64,000 nucleotides of DNA from Planctomycetaceae bacterium (GCA_027487485.1 JAIYDN010000049.1:186001-250000); one strand, 5' to 3'; shown: positions 10,301 to 19,027, numbered from the stretch's first letter. The notes: generated by a model from the letters alone, not told the origin. Program-made: numbers and translations.

Positions 10301-11246
10301 TTCCCTTGCTGACGGGCATATCGCTGGCGCGGCGTCGGATCTGCTTGCGATCTTCTTTGACAGCCTGGATCTGGCGTCTCTTTTCATCAATCTGATCTTG
10401 AATCTCATTCAGTTTTGCGACTGCATTTTCGGGCAGATCAACGCGTGCATTGAGTGCCTTCAATCGTCCGCGAGCAAGATCGCGTTGCACCCATGGATCG
10501 CGGACTTGTAGCGACGTTTCCACTGCTTTGGCTTCGAGCTCCCATTGGGCGACTCGTTGCTTCAGCTCTTCGATCTCTGTTTGTTGGTTCTTGCGATGGG
10601 CGGCTAGTTCGCCCCAGCGACGTCCGCGGACGGTTAGTTGCTCGATCTCATCGCGAAGCTTTTCACGTTTCGCAAGCATCGTTGCCATTTGTCCCGAGTC
10701 TGCTGCGTCTGCAACGATCTGCCCGCGAGCAGCTTTGAGCTGGCGCATGACATCCACGAGCGAAACGCGATCTAAGCCGCTCGATAGCTTATACAACTCG
10801 TCGGCTGCGGCTGTATCATCCAGAGTACTTAATTCTTGTAGCTCGCGAAGACCGATGGCGAAGACGTTGGTGAAGATCGATTCGTCGACGCTGCCAAGGA
10901 GCGATGTTAATCGGTGCTGCCCTTGCGTGATTCCGTCCGAGCTGGTGACCGTGAGTTGACCCACAATGCTTGGGTCGTTCAAGGTAGCACGCCGAGCGAT
11001 CTCGTAGCCGCCGCCTGGCCCGCTGACTCGCATGGCTCCGCCCGGTTTGCCTGGATACACGGGTGGCAAATACCGTTGGCGACGCTCGGCGGTGAAGCCG
11101 TACAGCATCGTCCGCAGAAAGTTCATCAGGGTCGTTTTCCCTGCTTCGTTTGGTCCGTAAAAGACAGTCATCCCTTCGGCCATGGAATCGACCGAAAGAC
11201 CAGACCAGACACCAAAACCATCTATCTGAATATCTCGTACCTTCAT
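7398..11246 (-). CDS. YhaN/SbcC-like SMC-type AAA ATPase with two membrane segments
   Basis: A 1282-residue protein starting at MKVRDIQIDGFG (ATG 11246). The start overlaps the upstream nuclease stop by ATGA, so the pair is translationally coupled. Walker A GPNEAGKTT is at residues 31-39. Near residue 1080 come the ABC-type signature LSRGTREAV and Walker B LPLVLDDVLVNFD. Long coiled coils lie between them. Two hydrophobic helices at about 485-512 and 544-565 interrupt the coiled coil, a feature of YhaN. An Arg/Asp/Glu/Gln-rich insert sits at about 745-790, and the C-terminal 150 residues are rich in Pro, Ile and Glu. The likely role, with its partner nuclease, is processing of DNA ends or structures at the membrane. 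It is not a true SbcC: the zinc-hook CxxC is not seen at the coiled-coil apex. Confidence 0.88.
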   Translation of the reverse strand: MKVRDIQIDGFGVWSGLSVDSMAEGMTVFYGPNEAGKTTLMNFLRTMLYGFTAERRQRYLPPVYPGKPGGAMRVSGPGGGYEIARRATLNDPSIVGQLTVTSSDGITQGQHRLTSLLGSVDESIFTNVFAIGLRELQELSTLDDTAAADELYKLSSGLDRVSLVDVMRQLKAARGQIVADAADSGQMATMLAKREKLRDEIEQLTVRGRRWGELAAHRKNQQTEIEELKQRVAQWELEAKAVETSLQVRDPWVQRDLARGRLKALNARVDLPENAVAKLNEIQDQIDEKRRQIQAVKEDRKQIRRRASDMPVSKGILSLAGKIEAAGEQGPWISSLQKQIQRLESDYAQTQEQLIEDAKRLGLSEQDQAALLGDKRLANMPDLSRQAISQLAGPARDVRVHQLRLKQAKEQGLNDKKEAERLATEIDEFLAVRNEDDLQRAHKNYNDLLLSLRKSQNLEDRLDKLQKHKKEIEVDAVGLESEEGLPIDHVFRLAPPFVLGSVMLFLGLGRFFGWQVTGSSTAKTLGRTVSTAAEIAAQQAQQSAGLLWFLLGMAILIGTYYYWKRLEDGSRIDLKDCDSQLDALNIQLRKTEAERDELQKGMPEHPGSLEQRIREAEHEVAQCEAFLPVLHNLQAAQQRYKTAKQHGMEAAAGLKSARHQWKKTLAQLGLADSLSPKSIRILAEGYESLLQTRRRLKTQQDELDSRKLEMSTSLQRIEALSLQLKVAIDDANNDPRDPSRSKMMERVEQSRDNSQSAAGKNTDRREQRDRREGREQREHSRDQRSRDEQMAIRAASAASQVSEGLSDGPIMKLQELSNTLAQHQQYIAQRKQLRAEDEELARKQKSLQKLFDRWVRARQSHLADLGVEDQQQLEDQLSLKHQYLKLQEEIANLDSRVGGIIGGHVPYDSIARLLENAPAGELEKRWDTLGQRVQQAEERVSQLLQRQGETSQEMKSLAADRRLSEAKLELACLEKQMVACGEHWRTLGATTCMLEKVCEVYETERQPETLREASAFLKQLTDGKYVRVWTPLGKNALRIDNDKNQSLPLEVLSRGTREAVFIALRLSLAAAYSRRGVTLPLVLDDVLVNFDSIRATNAAKVLRDFAALGHQVVMFTCHEHIMKIFHNIHVQVRVLPMQGQTGEAKIYQPHDTPVARIPEPIVIRKPEVIIEPVEPPVEDYIPAPIVQPVAIVEPTVITNDPMPIIEPPPPVVLKPKRQPVPVPMLTEEEPFMGIDRLWYDYDEEPAIETTQRLWSEIDQLHVPLEGEPHDLWWSATKGSSDT

Positions 11247-12511
11247 GCCTTGGTACCTCCAAATCTTCTTGTCGGAGCCAGTAAATCCACTTTGTGACCA
11301 CGCAACATGTCCACGCCCAGTAAGGTCGCGCGGTCGAGCATTTGCATGGAGGCGTTGGAGTCTTCGTTGGCCAATAAGGCCTCCCAAGCCGGGGTGCCTG
11401 GCGTTTCGCTTTCGACGATCGGCTTAAGATTGATGTTCTTCCCAAGCGTCTTGCGATTCTCGGTGGCGGTTCTTAAAAAATCGCCCAAGATCGTATCTTC
11501 TTCTTGCCACTTGGATGGAAAGGATTTGGGGGATAACACTTCGATGTCCGTAGACCATACCGAACAGGATCCGTGCCCATATTCGCGACGAAGCCAAGAC
11601 AATATCTCTTCGATCGCTGCTGGCCCCACCTGGGACGAATTTTCCAAGTCCATCTCAATTCTCCATCGAACAATCAAGTGCCTAGCACCGTTCTCCGACT
11701 GAAGACGCGATATTCGTTTGGTCATTAGCTGGCGAATGTCTCGACCGAGCGCCAAGTCTTCGGTGTCAAGCGTTTGTGTGATGTATCGAAACGTATCGAC
11801 ATCTTGAGCCGTAATCTGAGCGTCGTGATTGCCGTCTACCTCCACCGTCCAGTAACCGTGGGCGCCGTCTTCTGAAAAGGAACGCCCCTGCGTCGTGCCC
11901 GCAATTCGCATGTGCGGTGCCTCGCCATGCAAAGTTTGTCGCGAATGGCTGCCTCCCAATGCCCAATAGTCGATGCGCTGACTGATTAACGAATCCCGGT
12001 CCGCTACCCCGTGCGCAAGACCAATCACGTAAGTGTCGTCCGCTTCTGCTTGGAATTCGGCTGCTCGGATCGACTCGCGTCCATCGTTGGACCGGCCAAG
12101 AATCGTTGCCAAGGCAAACCCATTGCGACGATGGACAACAGGCTCGAGCTGCCGCTTCGAAAACAAGTGCACATTCGACGGAAGCGAAACCGCGTCCGGC
12201 CATCGATCAGGATCGTCCACCGTGCCCGCTGCCCAATAAACCTGAATGTTGCGTTGGCGAAGTTGCTCGAAATGTTCGAGCAAAAACGCCGGGCCACATG
12301 CACCACACGCAACCGGATTCAGCAAGTCTCCAGCCAATAAAAGGAAGTCCACATTCTCCACCAAAGCTGTCTCAAAGATTGTTTCGGCAGCTTTCCAGGG
12401 GGCGTCGACTAATGCTTGTTTCAAATGCTCTGGCAAATCAAGCAAGTCTTGCATCGGACGTTCAAGATGAAAGTCGGCTGCATGAATAAAGCGTATGGAT
12501 TCCTTGCCCAT
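11243..12511 (-). CDS. SbcD/Mre11-like metallophosphoesterase (YhaO-type)
   Basis: A 422-residue calcineurin-like nuclease subunit. The start is ATG 12511, with GGAGG six bases upstream; a GTG two codons earlier has no spacing for that site. Metal-binding motifs in order: AADFHL (D-x-H), LLAGDLLNP (GD), the AGTVDDPD region in place of GNHD, GLAHG, and ALGGSHSRQ in place of GHxH. The GNHD substitution is unusual for a canonical Mre11. The C-terminal 150 residues form the capping and ATPase-binding region. It is coupled to the downstream YhaN-like ATPase by a 4-base overlap and is expected to form a complex with it. Confidence 0.85.
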   Translation of the reverse strand: MGKESIRFIHAADFHLERPMQDLLDLPEHLKQALVDAPWKAAETIFETALVENVDFLLLAGDLLNPVACGACGPAFLLEHFEQLRQRNIQVYWAAGTVDDPDRWPDAVSLPSNVHLFSKRQLEPVVHRRNGFALATILGRSNDGRESIRAAEFQAEADDTYVIGLAHGVADRDSLISQRIDYWALGGSHSRQTLHGEAPHMRIAGTTQGRSFSEDGAHGYWTVEVDGNHDAQITAQDVDTFRYITQTLDTEDLALGRDIRQLMTKRISRLQSENGARHLIVRWRIEMDLENSSQVGPAAIEEILSWLRREYGHGSCSVWSTDIEVLSPKSFPSKWQEEDTILGDFLRTATENRKTLGKNINLKPIVESETPGTPAWEALLANEDSNASMQMLDRATLLGVDMLRGHKVDLLAPTRRFGGTKA

Positions 12512-12926
12512 GACCACCCTCCCTGTGGATTAAATTGAAACGCGGTTTTGCTAGCAATGGTATCGGCGAACCGCGATAAGTGGGGAGTTTAGTTGAAATG
12601 GACAGACTGTGCCAATGTCGATTCAACAAGCCAATATCGAAATGAAGATCTTTTTGAAGAAATTCGAGAAAAGGAGTGATCGTCTCGATCATTGCGGGTT
12701 GGCCGGGACTCGTTGCCTCGTCCACTACGGGTTGGCCGGGACTCGTTGCCTCGTCCACTACGGGCTGGTTGACTTTCGGAAGAAACCGGCTCAAGATAGA
12801 CCTCCAAGCAACCTATTCGGCTGGTCAGAGGTTACTTTGAACTGCTGGTAATAACCTTCCAACGTTGCCCACCCGCCCGCGATTCCCCGCTCACGCATCT
12901 CAGCCTACCCATCGAGGATCCACCCA
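12512..12926. other. Intergenic region with short tandem repeat
   Basis: This contains the divergent promoters of the SbcD-like gene (minus) and the cytochrome gene (plus), and the 33-base tandem repeat listed separately. Open frames run through the repeat on both strands because its unit is a multiple of three. None has a family match or a ribosome-binding site, so I do not call a gene. Confidence 0.45.
12695..12770. repeat. 33-base tandem repeat, two copies plus a diverged partial third
   Basis: Units begin at 12695, 12728 and 12761, each starting CGGGTTGGCC (CGGGCTGG in the third). The first two are identical over 33 bases. It lies between divergent genes. The unit encodes nothing recognisable. 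Confidence 0.85.
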
Positions 12927-15900
12927 GTGCCTCTCATTCTTTCTCGGTTTGCATCAGGTTGCATGCTTGCGGTCGTTGCTATTTTCGCAACCTTGGCTCG
13001 AGCTTCTGCGGAAGATGCTATTCCACCGGACCAAGTTCACTTCTTCGAACAGAATATCCGATCAATCCTTCAAAGCCGGTGTTACAAGTGCCACAGCGGT
13101 GAAGCGAAGGAACTGCACGCCAATCTCTATTTGGACAGCAAACCGGGGTGGCAACTGGGAGGGGACAGCGGGATCGCAATCGTTCCAGGTGCTCCTGATA
13201 AAAGTCTCGTTTTTCAAGTTCTGAGTTATTCCGACGAGGCTCCTACCCAGATGCCTCCCGAAGGCAAGCTTCCTGAAAAGGAAATCGAACTATTGAGGCA
13301 GTGGATTGCCATGGGTGCACCAGACCCTCGGTTGCAGGCGCAGAAGCACGCCAAGCAGCGCACGATTGATTTCGAGACCGAGAAAAAGCACTGGGCTTAC
13401 CAAGGGCTCTCGCAAACCATCCCACCATCGGACAGCGATTTAGGGGAACTCGCAAAATCTTGGGTCCATAACGGTATCGATCGGTTTATTCTGGATGCAA
13501 TGCTGAAACAAGGAGTTGCGCCGAACCCGCCCGCGAGCAAAGCCAAGCTGATTCGCCGCCTTTATCTCGATCTGGTTGGATTCCCCCCTCCCTTTAGCGA
13601 AGTGGCGGCCTTTGAACAAAGCTCGGACCCGCGAGCCACCGAACAGCTCATCGATCGCCTTCTCGCCAGCCCTCACTACGGCGAGAGATGGGGAAGGCAC
13701 TGGTTGGATATCGCGAGATTCGCCGAAAGCCACGGCTACGAGCAAGACTACGATCGACCGTATGCTTACCACTATCGCGATTTCGTGATTCGAGCTCTGA
13801 ATGACGATATGCCTTACGATCAGTTCTTGCAGTGGCAACTTGCGGGTGACGAGATTGCACCTAACAATCCGCAAGCTTTGGCGGCAACCGGTTTTCTAGC
13901 CGCAGGGGTGCACGCGACACAAATCACGATCAGCCAAGCCGAGAAGGAACGTTACGACGAATTAGACGATATGGCTCGAACCATGGGCACAACCATGCTG
14001 GGGCTGACGATCGGATGCGCACGTTGCCATGATCATAAATTCGATCCCATTCCTAATGCGGATTACTATGGGATCGTCAATGCATTCACCACCACCGTCC
14101 GAAGCGATTACGATGTGGCTGTCGACCCAGAGGGCGATCGGCTGGCCCTTGAAAAATATCAAGCGGAACATGAACCGATCGTGAATCGGCTTGCTGACTT
14201 TGATCGCAACGAACTGCACAATCGGTTTGATGCTTGGCGGAAGCAGTCCCAATCCGACAATCTAATCCTCGCAACTTGGCTGATTTTGGAACCTTTTCAA
14301 GCCGAGTCACAGGGAGGGGCAACGGTCACTAAACAAAATGATGGATCGTTTTTGTTTACGAGTGCTAATCCTCAATTTGATGTTTATAAGTTCCGCGCCA
14401 AAACCAATCTGACGGGCATCACAGCCATCCGCATTGAAGGCTTGTCGGATGGGTCCATGGTGAGTGGTGGGCCAGGCCGAGCTCCTAACGGAAACTTCGA
14501 TCTCACGAACTTGACTCTATCGTTCAAAGGTGTTGGATCCGATGAGCCGATGAGACGCGTTGCGCTCACGAACCCTAGAGCTACGTTCGAACAGGGGGCT
14601 CACTTGAGCGTTGCGATGGCGATTGATTCCGATCCCAATTCGGGCTGGGCCGTCGATCCTCAGTTTGGCAAGGACCATGCCGCAGTCTTTGACATCAAGG
14701 ATCCGCTTTCGTTAAAGGGTGGTACGGAATTGGAATTCGTGTTGGAGTTTCACGGCAATTCCCAACACAACCTAGGGCGTGTACGTCTAAGTGTTTCGTC
14801 AGCCCCTAATCCCGCCCCGGTAGAAACAGGTGGTGAGTTGCTTGCTGTTCGCGAAGCCTTGAACGCGTTGGGAGATCGTTCGATTCAAACGCTATCTCTG
14901 GAGGACCGTACGCGGGTTTTGGAGTGGTACAAACCTAGGGATGAAGAACGGCAGAAACTGGCTCTGGCGGTTTCGCAGCACGAAGCCACCCGACCTAAAC
15001 CATCGCTGGTCAAAATGCTCATTTGCAGTGAAGGGGTTCCCGCTGTTCGGCTTCACACGCAGGGCCCCGACTTCTACGAAAAAACGTTCGTCCTGAAACG
15101 GGGCGATCCGAATCAAAAAGTGACCGAAGCGGAGACCCGCTATGTCTCGGTGCTAAGTCAGCATGAAGATGGACCGAAACGATGGATGGTATCGCCACCG
15201 GCTACGGGCAAAACCAGCTTTCGAAGGGCGGCTCTTGCGAACTGGGTCACGGACGTCAAGCATGGAGCTGGGGTGTTGGCGAGTCGAGTGATCGTGAATC
15301 GGCTATGGCAGCATCATTTTGGTCGGGGCCTTGTTGCAACCCCCAGCGATTTCGGCACGCAAGGCGCTCGCCCCTCGCACCCTGAACTGCTCGACTACTT
15401 GGCGAGCGAGCTGATTGATTCGGGTTGGAGGCTGAAGCACATGCATAAAGGGATGTTGATGTCGGCTGCTTACCAACAGTCCGCCCACATCGATGAAGCA
15501 AAGGCCTCCATCGATCCAGAGAATCAATGGCTATCAAGGTTTGCGACTCGCCGATTGGAGGCGGAGATCATCCGGGATAGCATGCTTGCCGTTAGCGGTA
15601 AACTGGAACCCAAGCTGTTCGGGCCTGGGTCGCTCGACATGAACATGAATCGACGCAGCATTTATTTCTTTATCAAACGAAGCCAGCTGATACCGGTTTT
15701 ATCCCTTTTCGACGCTCCGGATACTTTGCAAGACTTAGCCATGCGAAGCCGAACGACGGTGGCTCCGCAAGCCTTGCTCATGATGAATAGTCCGATTGTG
15801 CGTTCGTACGCAGAAGGCCTTGCGAACCGATCTCGCAGCCAATCCGATGTTTCTTTGGTAGCTCGTATTCAACAAGTTTATGAGATCTGTTTTTCACGAA

Positions 15901-16055
15901 AAGCGACCCAATCGGAAATCGATTCCGCGACTGCGTTTGTTTCTGAACAATCGAAGTCGTATCAGTCTTTAGGACGCAGCGAACCACAGGAACTCGCCGT
16001 GACGGATTGGTGTCAAGCGATGCTGAGTCTCAATGAGTTCGTGTTTCTAGACTAA
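12927..16055 (+). CDS. DUF1549/DUF1553 planctomycete-type cytochrome c protein
   Basis: A 1042-residue exported protein from GTG 12927, with a signal peptide (hydrophobic residues about 9-25, cleavage near ARASA). A haem c site CYKCH (C52, C55, H56) lies in the planctomycete cytochrome C (PSCyt1) domain. Then come the DUF1549 domain (RRLYLDLVGFPPP, YGERWGRHWLDIARFAES) with a second CARCH at about 363, a central concanavalin/carbohydrate-binding-like stretch, and the C-terminal DUF1553 domain (RVIVNRLWQHHFGRG, RRLEAEIIRDSML, RSIYFFIKR). The family is abundant in planctomycetes. The role is not established; it is often linked by context to polysaccharide or sulfated-glycan catabolism. It is followed by DUF3500 and DUF1501 genes. 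Confidence 0.92.
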   Translation: MPLILSRFASGCMLAVVAIFATLARASAEDAIPPDQVHFFEQNIRSILQSRCYKCHSGEAKELHANLYLDSKPGWQLGGDSGIAIVPGAPDKSLVFQVLSYSDEAPTQMPPEGKLPEKEIELLRQWIAMGAPDPRLQAQKHAKQRTIDFETEKKHWAYQGLSQTIPPSDSDLGELAKSWVHNGIDRFILDAMLKQGVAPNPPASKAKLIRRLYLDLVGFPPPFSEVAAFEQSSDPRATEQLIDRLLASPHYGERWGRHWLDIARFAESHGYEQDYDRPYAYHYRDFVIRALNDDMPYDQFLQWQLAGDEIAPNNPQALAATGFLAAGVHATQITISQAEKERYDELDDMARTMGTTMLGLTIGCARCHDHKFDPIPNADYYGIVNAFTTTVRSDYDVAVDPEGDRLALEKYQAEHEPIVNRLADFDRNELHNRFDAWRKQSQSDNLILATWLILEPFQAESQGGATVTKQNDGSFLFTSANPQFDVYKFRAKTNLTGITAIRIEGLSDGSMVSGGPGRAPNGNFDLTNLTLSFKGVGSDEPMRRVALTNPRATFEQGAHLSVAMAIDSDPNSGWAVDPQFGKDHAAVFDIKDPLSLKGGTELEFVLEFHGNSQHNLGRVRLSVSSAPNPAPVETGGELLAVREALNALGDRSIQTLSLEDRTRVLEWYKPRDEERQKLALAVSQHEATRPKPSLVKMLICSEGVPAVRLHTQGPDFYEKTFVLKRGDPNQKVTEAETRYVSVLSQHEDGPKRWMVSPPATGKTSFRRAALANWVTDVKHGAGVLASRVIVNRLWQHHFGRGLVATPSDFGTQGARPSHPELLDYLASELIDSGWRLKHMHKGMLMSAAYQQSAHIDEAKASIDPENQWLSRFATRRLEAEIIRDSMLAVSGKLEPKLFGPGSLDMNMNRRSIYFFIKRSQLIPVLSLFDAPDTLQDLAMRSRTTVAPQALLMMNSPIVRSYAEGLANRSRSQSDVSLVARIQQVYEICFSRKATQSEIDSATAFVSEQSKSYQSLGRSEPQELAVTDWCQAMLSLNEFVFLD

Positions 16056-16058
16056 TTG

Positions 16059-16208
16059 TTACTGTCGTTTTTCGGTGACGACCGATGGGCTCGGGTTAAG
16101 CCAACGTCCAAACTGATATCCTGCCGATGCGATCTTGATGATACAAAACACAAAGAATACCGAAATTAATGCCATGAATAGGCCGACTTGTGTTTTGGAT
16201 TTCAACAT
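16059..16208 (-). CDS. Small single-pass membrane protein (49 residues)
   Basis: I found this by reading the reverse strand: ATG 16208 to TAA 16059. The sequence begins MLKSKTQVGLFMALI and continues as a 20-residue hydrophobic helix (about 9-30). A short polar tail follows, containing GYQFGRWLNPSPS. A positively charged N-terminus before one helix suggests an inner-membrane protein with the C-terminus outside. It lies convergent to the DUF1553 gene, only three bases past its stop. There is no strong Shine-Dalgarno. The amino-acid pattern is protein-like, but no family is recognised. Confidence 0.55.
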   Translation of the reverse strand: MLKSKTQVGLFMALISVFFVFCIIKIASAGYQFGRWLNPSPSVVTEKRQ

Positions 16209-16448
16209 ATTGGGTTTCTACGGACGAATGCAGATGTTATCAAACTAAGGATATTTGTTAGTCGCGTGCACGGCCGTTCTCCCCTCAAACCTGGACCCTA
16301 TTTTCTCATTCGCGTAGCAATTTTGGTAAAATAAGATTGTAACGGGATCGCCAATCGGTCGATTCCTTTGTGAAACCACTTGTTAGCGCATCGCTTGAAG
16401 TGCTTTCAAAATGCCTGCCCATTCACCTCTCCCAAAAGGCTTCCGAAA

Positions 16449-17441
16449 ATGAGATCCATCCATCAGCCCTCTCGAGAATCCGTTGCCAAAAACGCACGAA
16501 CACGTCGCGATTTCCTTGGAACAGCTGGCGCCCTCGCCGCTACCAGCGTGGGTGCGAGCAGCTGGCTTGCTGGCTCGGGAGCCGTTCATGCTGGTCCGTC
16601 TTTCTCGAGCCGTGCTGAGACCGTTATTGGCGAGATGTATGAATCGCTCACGGAGAATCAACGCGCTGCGGTTTGCAAGAGTTTTAATGATCCACTTCGA
16701 AAGCACGTCAACGCGAATTGGCACGTGGTCAAGGCGAACATTGGCTCCGATTTTTATTCGAAGTCGCAGCAGTCCATGGCTATGGAAATTGTGAAGCAAC
16801 TGACTTCCGAGTCTGGGCATGAGACCATCTTGAAGCAAACCGAATACGATGACGGTGGCTTGGGATCGTACAGTGTTGCTTGGTTTGGTAAGCCGGGCGA
16901 TGCGAGCTTTGAATGGATGCTGACCGGTCGACATTTGACACTTCGGGCGGACGGCAACACCCAGAAGAAGACTGTTTTCGGTGGGCCGATCGTTTATGGC
17001 CATGGAGAAGAATCCAGCCCCGAAGACAATCTGTTCTACTTCCAAACTCAAAAAGTGAATCGTGTTTTTGCTGCCTTGAATCCGGAGCAGCGCAAGAAGG
17101 CTTTGCTGGCAACCGACATTCCGGATGAATCGGATGTTTTGGTGCAGGCTCGTGATTCTTATGCGGGGCTTTCGGTTTCCAAGCTATCCGACGATCAGCG
17201 TCAATTGGTTAATGAAGCGCTCACTTCGATTTTGGGTGTTTACCGCGAAGAAGATGCTGCCGAAGCGAAGGAGATTTTGGGTGAGGTGGGTGGCTTGAAT
17301 TCCTTGAACTTGCAATTCTACGCCAACGACGATCTTCTTTCCGATGGTGTGTGGGATATGTGGCGGATTGTTGGTCAACGTACAACCATTCATTTCCGCG
17401 GAGCTCCTCACGTGCATGCATTCATCCACATCCAAGGGTAA
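16449..17441 (+). CDS. DUF3500 family protein with Tat signal
   Basis: A 330-residue protein starting at ATG 16449 (MRSIHQPS); an upstream extension to 16380 looks non-coding. The Tat motif TRRDFLGTAG is followed by a hydrophobic Ala/Gly stretch and a cleavage site near AVHA, so it is exported folded and may bind a cofactor. The body is DUF3500: helices with MYESLTENQRAAVC, HMLT/GRHLTLR-type strands and HVHAFIHI near the end. Its His-rich C-terminus could bind a metal. DUF3500 has no settled function. The 240-base gap upstream contains a possible -10-like TAAAAT at about 16328. It is four bases upstream of the DUF1501 gene. Confidence 0.8.
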   Translation: MRSIHQPSRESVAKNARTRRDFLGTAGALAATSVGASSWLAGSGAVHAGPSFSSRAETVIGEMYESLTENQRAAVCKSFNDPLRKHVNANWHVVKANIGSDFYSKSQQSMAMEIVKQLTSESGHETILKQTEYDDGGLGSYSVAWFGKPGDASFEWMLTGRHLTLRADGNTQKKTVFGGPIVYGHGEESSPEDNLFYFQTQKVNRVFAALNPEQRKKALLATDIPDESDVLVQARDSYAGLSVSKLSDDQRQLVNEALTSILGVYREEDAAEAKEILGEVGGLNSLNLQFYANDDLLSDGVWDMWRIVGQRTTIHFRGAPHVHAFIHIQG

Positions 17442-17445
17442 GAAC

Positions 17446-18933
17446 GTGACAAATCAAAATGCCCACCGGTTGATCGATCATTTGGCGAGGCGTCAGTTCT
17501 TAGCTCGAGCTGGCAGCGGATTCGGCATGCTTGGCCTTGCCTCGCTGCTCGATGAGGCCGGTCTGTTATTGCGTTCGGCTCGAGCCAACCCGAGCGAGGG
17601 GTTGGTGGATCGGTCCTTAGCCCCGCTCGCCCCGCAACCGCCTCATTTTCCGGCCAAAGCCAAAAGTGTCATCTGGTTGTTCATGAACGGTGGGCAAAGC
17701 CAAGTTGACACTTGGGACTATAAGCCAGAGCTGGAAAAACGCGATGGAAAGTCCCTTGAGGGTTTCGACAATAAGACGGGATTCTTCGTGGATGCGGTGG
17801 GGGGATTGATGAAGTCTCCGTTCCAATTCAAGCAACATGGTAACAGCGGGACCTGGGTTAGCGAGATCTTTCCAGAGCTGGCCAAACATGTGGATGACAT
17901 GGCGTTTATTCACAGCTGTTTCACGGAAACCAACAACCATGCGCCCGCTTTGTTTCAAATGAATACAGGCATGAGCCGAATGGGTTTCCCAGGCGTTGGG
18001 TCGTGGGTGACTTATGGTCTTGGCAGCGAGAGTCAAAATCTGCCTGCTTATGTAGTGATGTGTGACACCAAGGGTCGCGGCTTGCCGAAGGGGCACGCCA
18101 CCAACTGGGGTGCTGGCTTTTTACCCGGCGTTTATCAAGGTACGTTTTTAGCGGCCCAAGGTGACCCGATTGCAAACTTATCTCGCTTGCCTCATATGTC
18201 CACGGGGGAGCAGCGACGTCAATTGGATTTGATCGCGAAGCTCAATCAACAGCATTTGCAACTCAGTCCAGGCGAAGCCGAGCTGGCTGCAAGGATCGAA
18301 AGTTTTGAACTCGCATATCGAATGCAAACAGCCGCTCCCGAGGCGTTTGACATCGAAAGCGAGCCCGAGAGCATCAAGAAACTGTATGGGCTCGACAACG
18401 AGAAATGTGCCCATTTTGGGAAGCAGACGCTTTTGGCTCGTCGATTGGTTGAGCGCGGAACTCGGTTCGTGCAGATATTCTCGGGTGGAATGGACAACCA
18501 GTTATCGTGGGATGGCCACATCGATATCGATGGCAATCATCGACAATTCGCTGGCGAAACCGATACACCGATCGCTGGCTTGATTTCGGATCTGAAACAA
18601 CGGGGCTTGTTGGAAAGCACTTTGATCATTTGTGCGGGCGAGTTTGGTAGATTGCCATTGGCCCAGAAAGGGGCCCAACCTGGACGCGACCATAACCCTC
18701 ATGCATTTACTGCTTGGTTTGCAGGTGGTGGCGTGAAGGGTGGTACGCATTATGGCGAGACGGACGAGATTGGCCATCGGGCGGCAGTGAATCGAGTCAG
18801 CGTCAACGATTTGCATGCCACGATACTGGCTTTGCTTGGAATGGACCACACCAAGCTCACCTACTTGTTCAACGGTCGTAATTTCCGACTGACGGATGTA
18901 GCGGGAGAAGTCGTTCGAGGAATCATCGGTTAG
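17446..18933 (+). CDS. DUF1501 domain-containing exported protein
   Basis: A 495-residue protein, with GTG 17446 chosen because AAGGG sits nine bases upstream. An ATG at 17416 overlaps the previous gene. An RRQFLARAGSGFGMLGLASLL segment looks like a Tat-type export signal. DUF1501 blocks follow: KSVIWLFMNGGQSQVDTWD, NNHAPALFQMNTG, CAGEFGRLP and GRDHNPHAFTAW. The fold is related to alkaline phosphatases and sulfatases. Members are usually encoded beside DUF1549/1553 cytochromes, as here (12.9-16 kb). The substrate is unknown. It is probably in one transcript with the DUF3500 gene. Confidence 0.9.
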   Translation: MTNQNAHRLIDHLARRQFLARAGSGFGMLGLASLLDEAGLLLRSARANPSEGLVDRSLAPLAPQPPHFPAKAKSVIWLFMNGGQSQVDTWDYKPELEKRDGKSLEGFDNKTGFFVDAVGGLMKSPFQFKQHGNSGTWVSEIFPELAKHVDDMAFIHSCFTETNNHAPALFQMNTGMSRMGFPGVGSWVTYGLGSESQNLPAYVVMCDTKGRGLPKGHATNWGAGFLPGVYQGTFLAAQGDPIANLSRLPHMSTGEQRRQLDLIAKLNQQHLQLSPGEAELAARIESFELAYRMQTAAPEAFDIESEPESIKKLYGLDNEKCAHFGKQTLLARRLVERGTRFVQIFSGGMDNQLSWDGHIDIDGNHRQFAGETDTPIAGLISDLKQRGLLESTLIICAGEFGRLPLAQKGAQPGRDHNPHAFTAWFAGGGVKGGTHYGETDEIGHRAAVNRVSVNDLHATILALLGMDHTKLTYLFNGRNFRLTDVAGEVVRGIIG

Positions 18934-18937
18934 AGAT

Positions 18938-18999
18938 TGAGCCGCTGGCGCTAGCCGCGTTAAGTTTATTTGCGATGGATATGTACTCGCGGCTAGCGC
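18938..18999. repeat. REP-like palindromic element pair
   Basis: The 22-base element TGAGCCG, five variable bases, GCTAGCCGCG occurs at 18938-18959. A 12-base inverted copy, CGCGGCTAGCGC, lies at 18988-18999 with 28 bases between. The element starts four bases after the DUF1501 stop. The same element occurs three times at 46767-46868. Confidence 0.8.
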
Positions 19000-19027
19000 T
19001 CATTGCCTTCTCCTTTCAGGTTGTTTT

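Noticed and set aside
12462-12794. A 110-codon minus-strand frame with a repeated QPVVDEATSPG unit
   Set aside because: The repeated peptide is only the translation of the 33-base tandem repeat; the frame overlaps the SbcD-like start and has no signal, family or ribosome site.
16380-16448. An N-terminal extension of the DUF3500 protein
   Set aside because: The Tat signal begins properly from ATG 16449; the extension is uncharacteristic.
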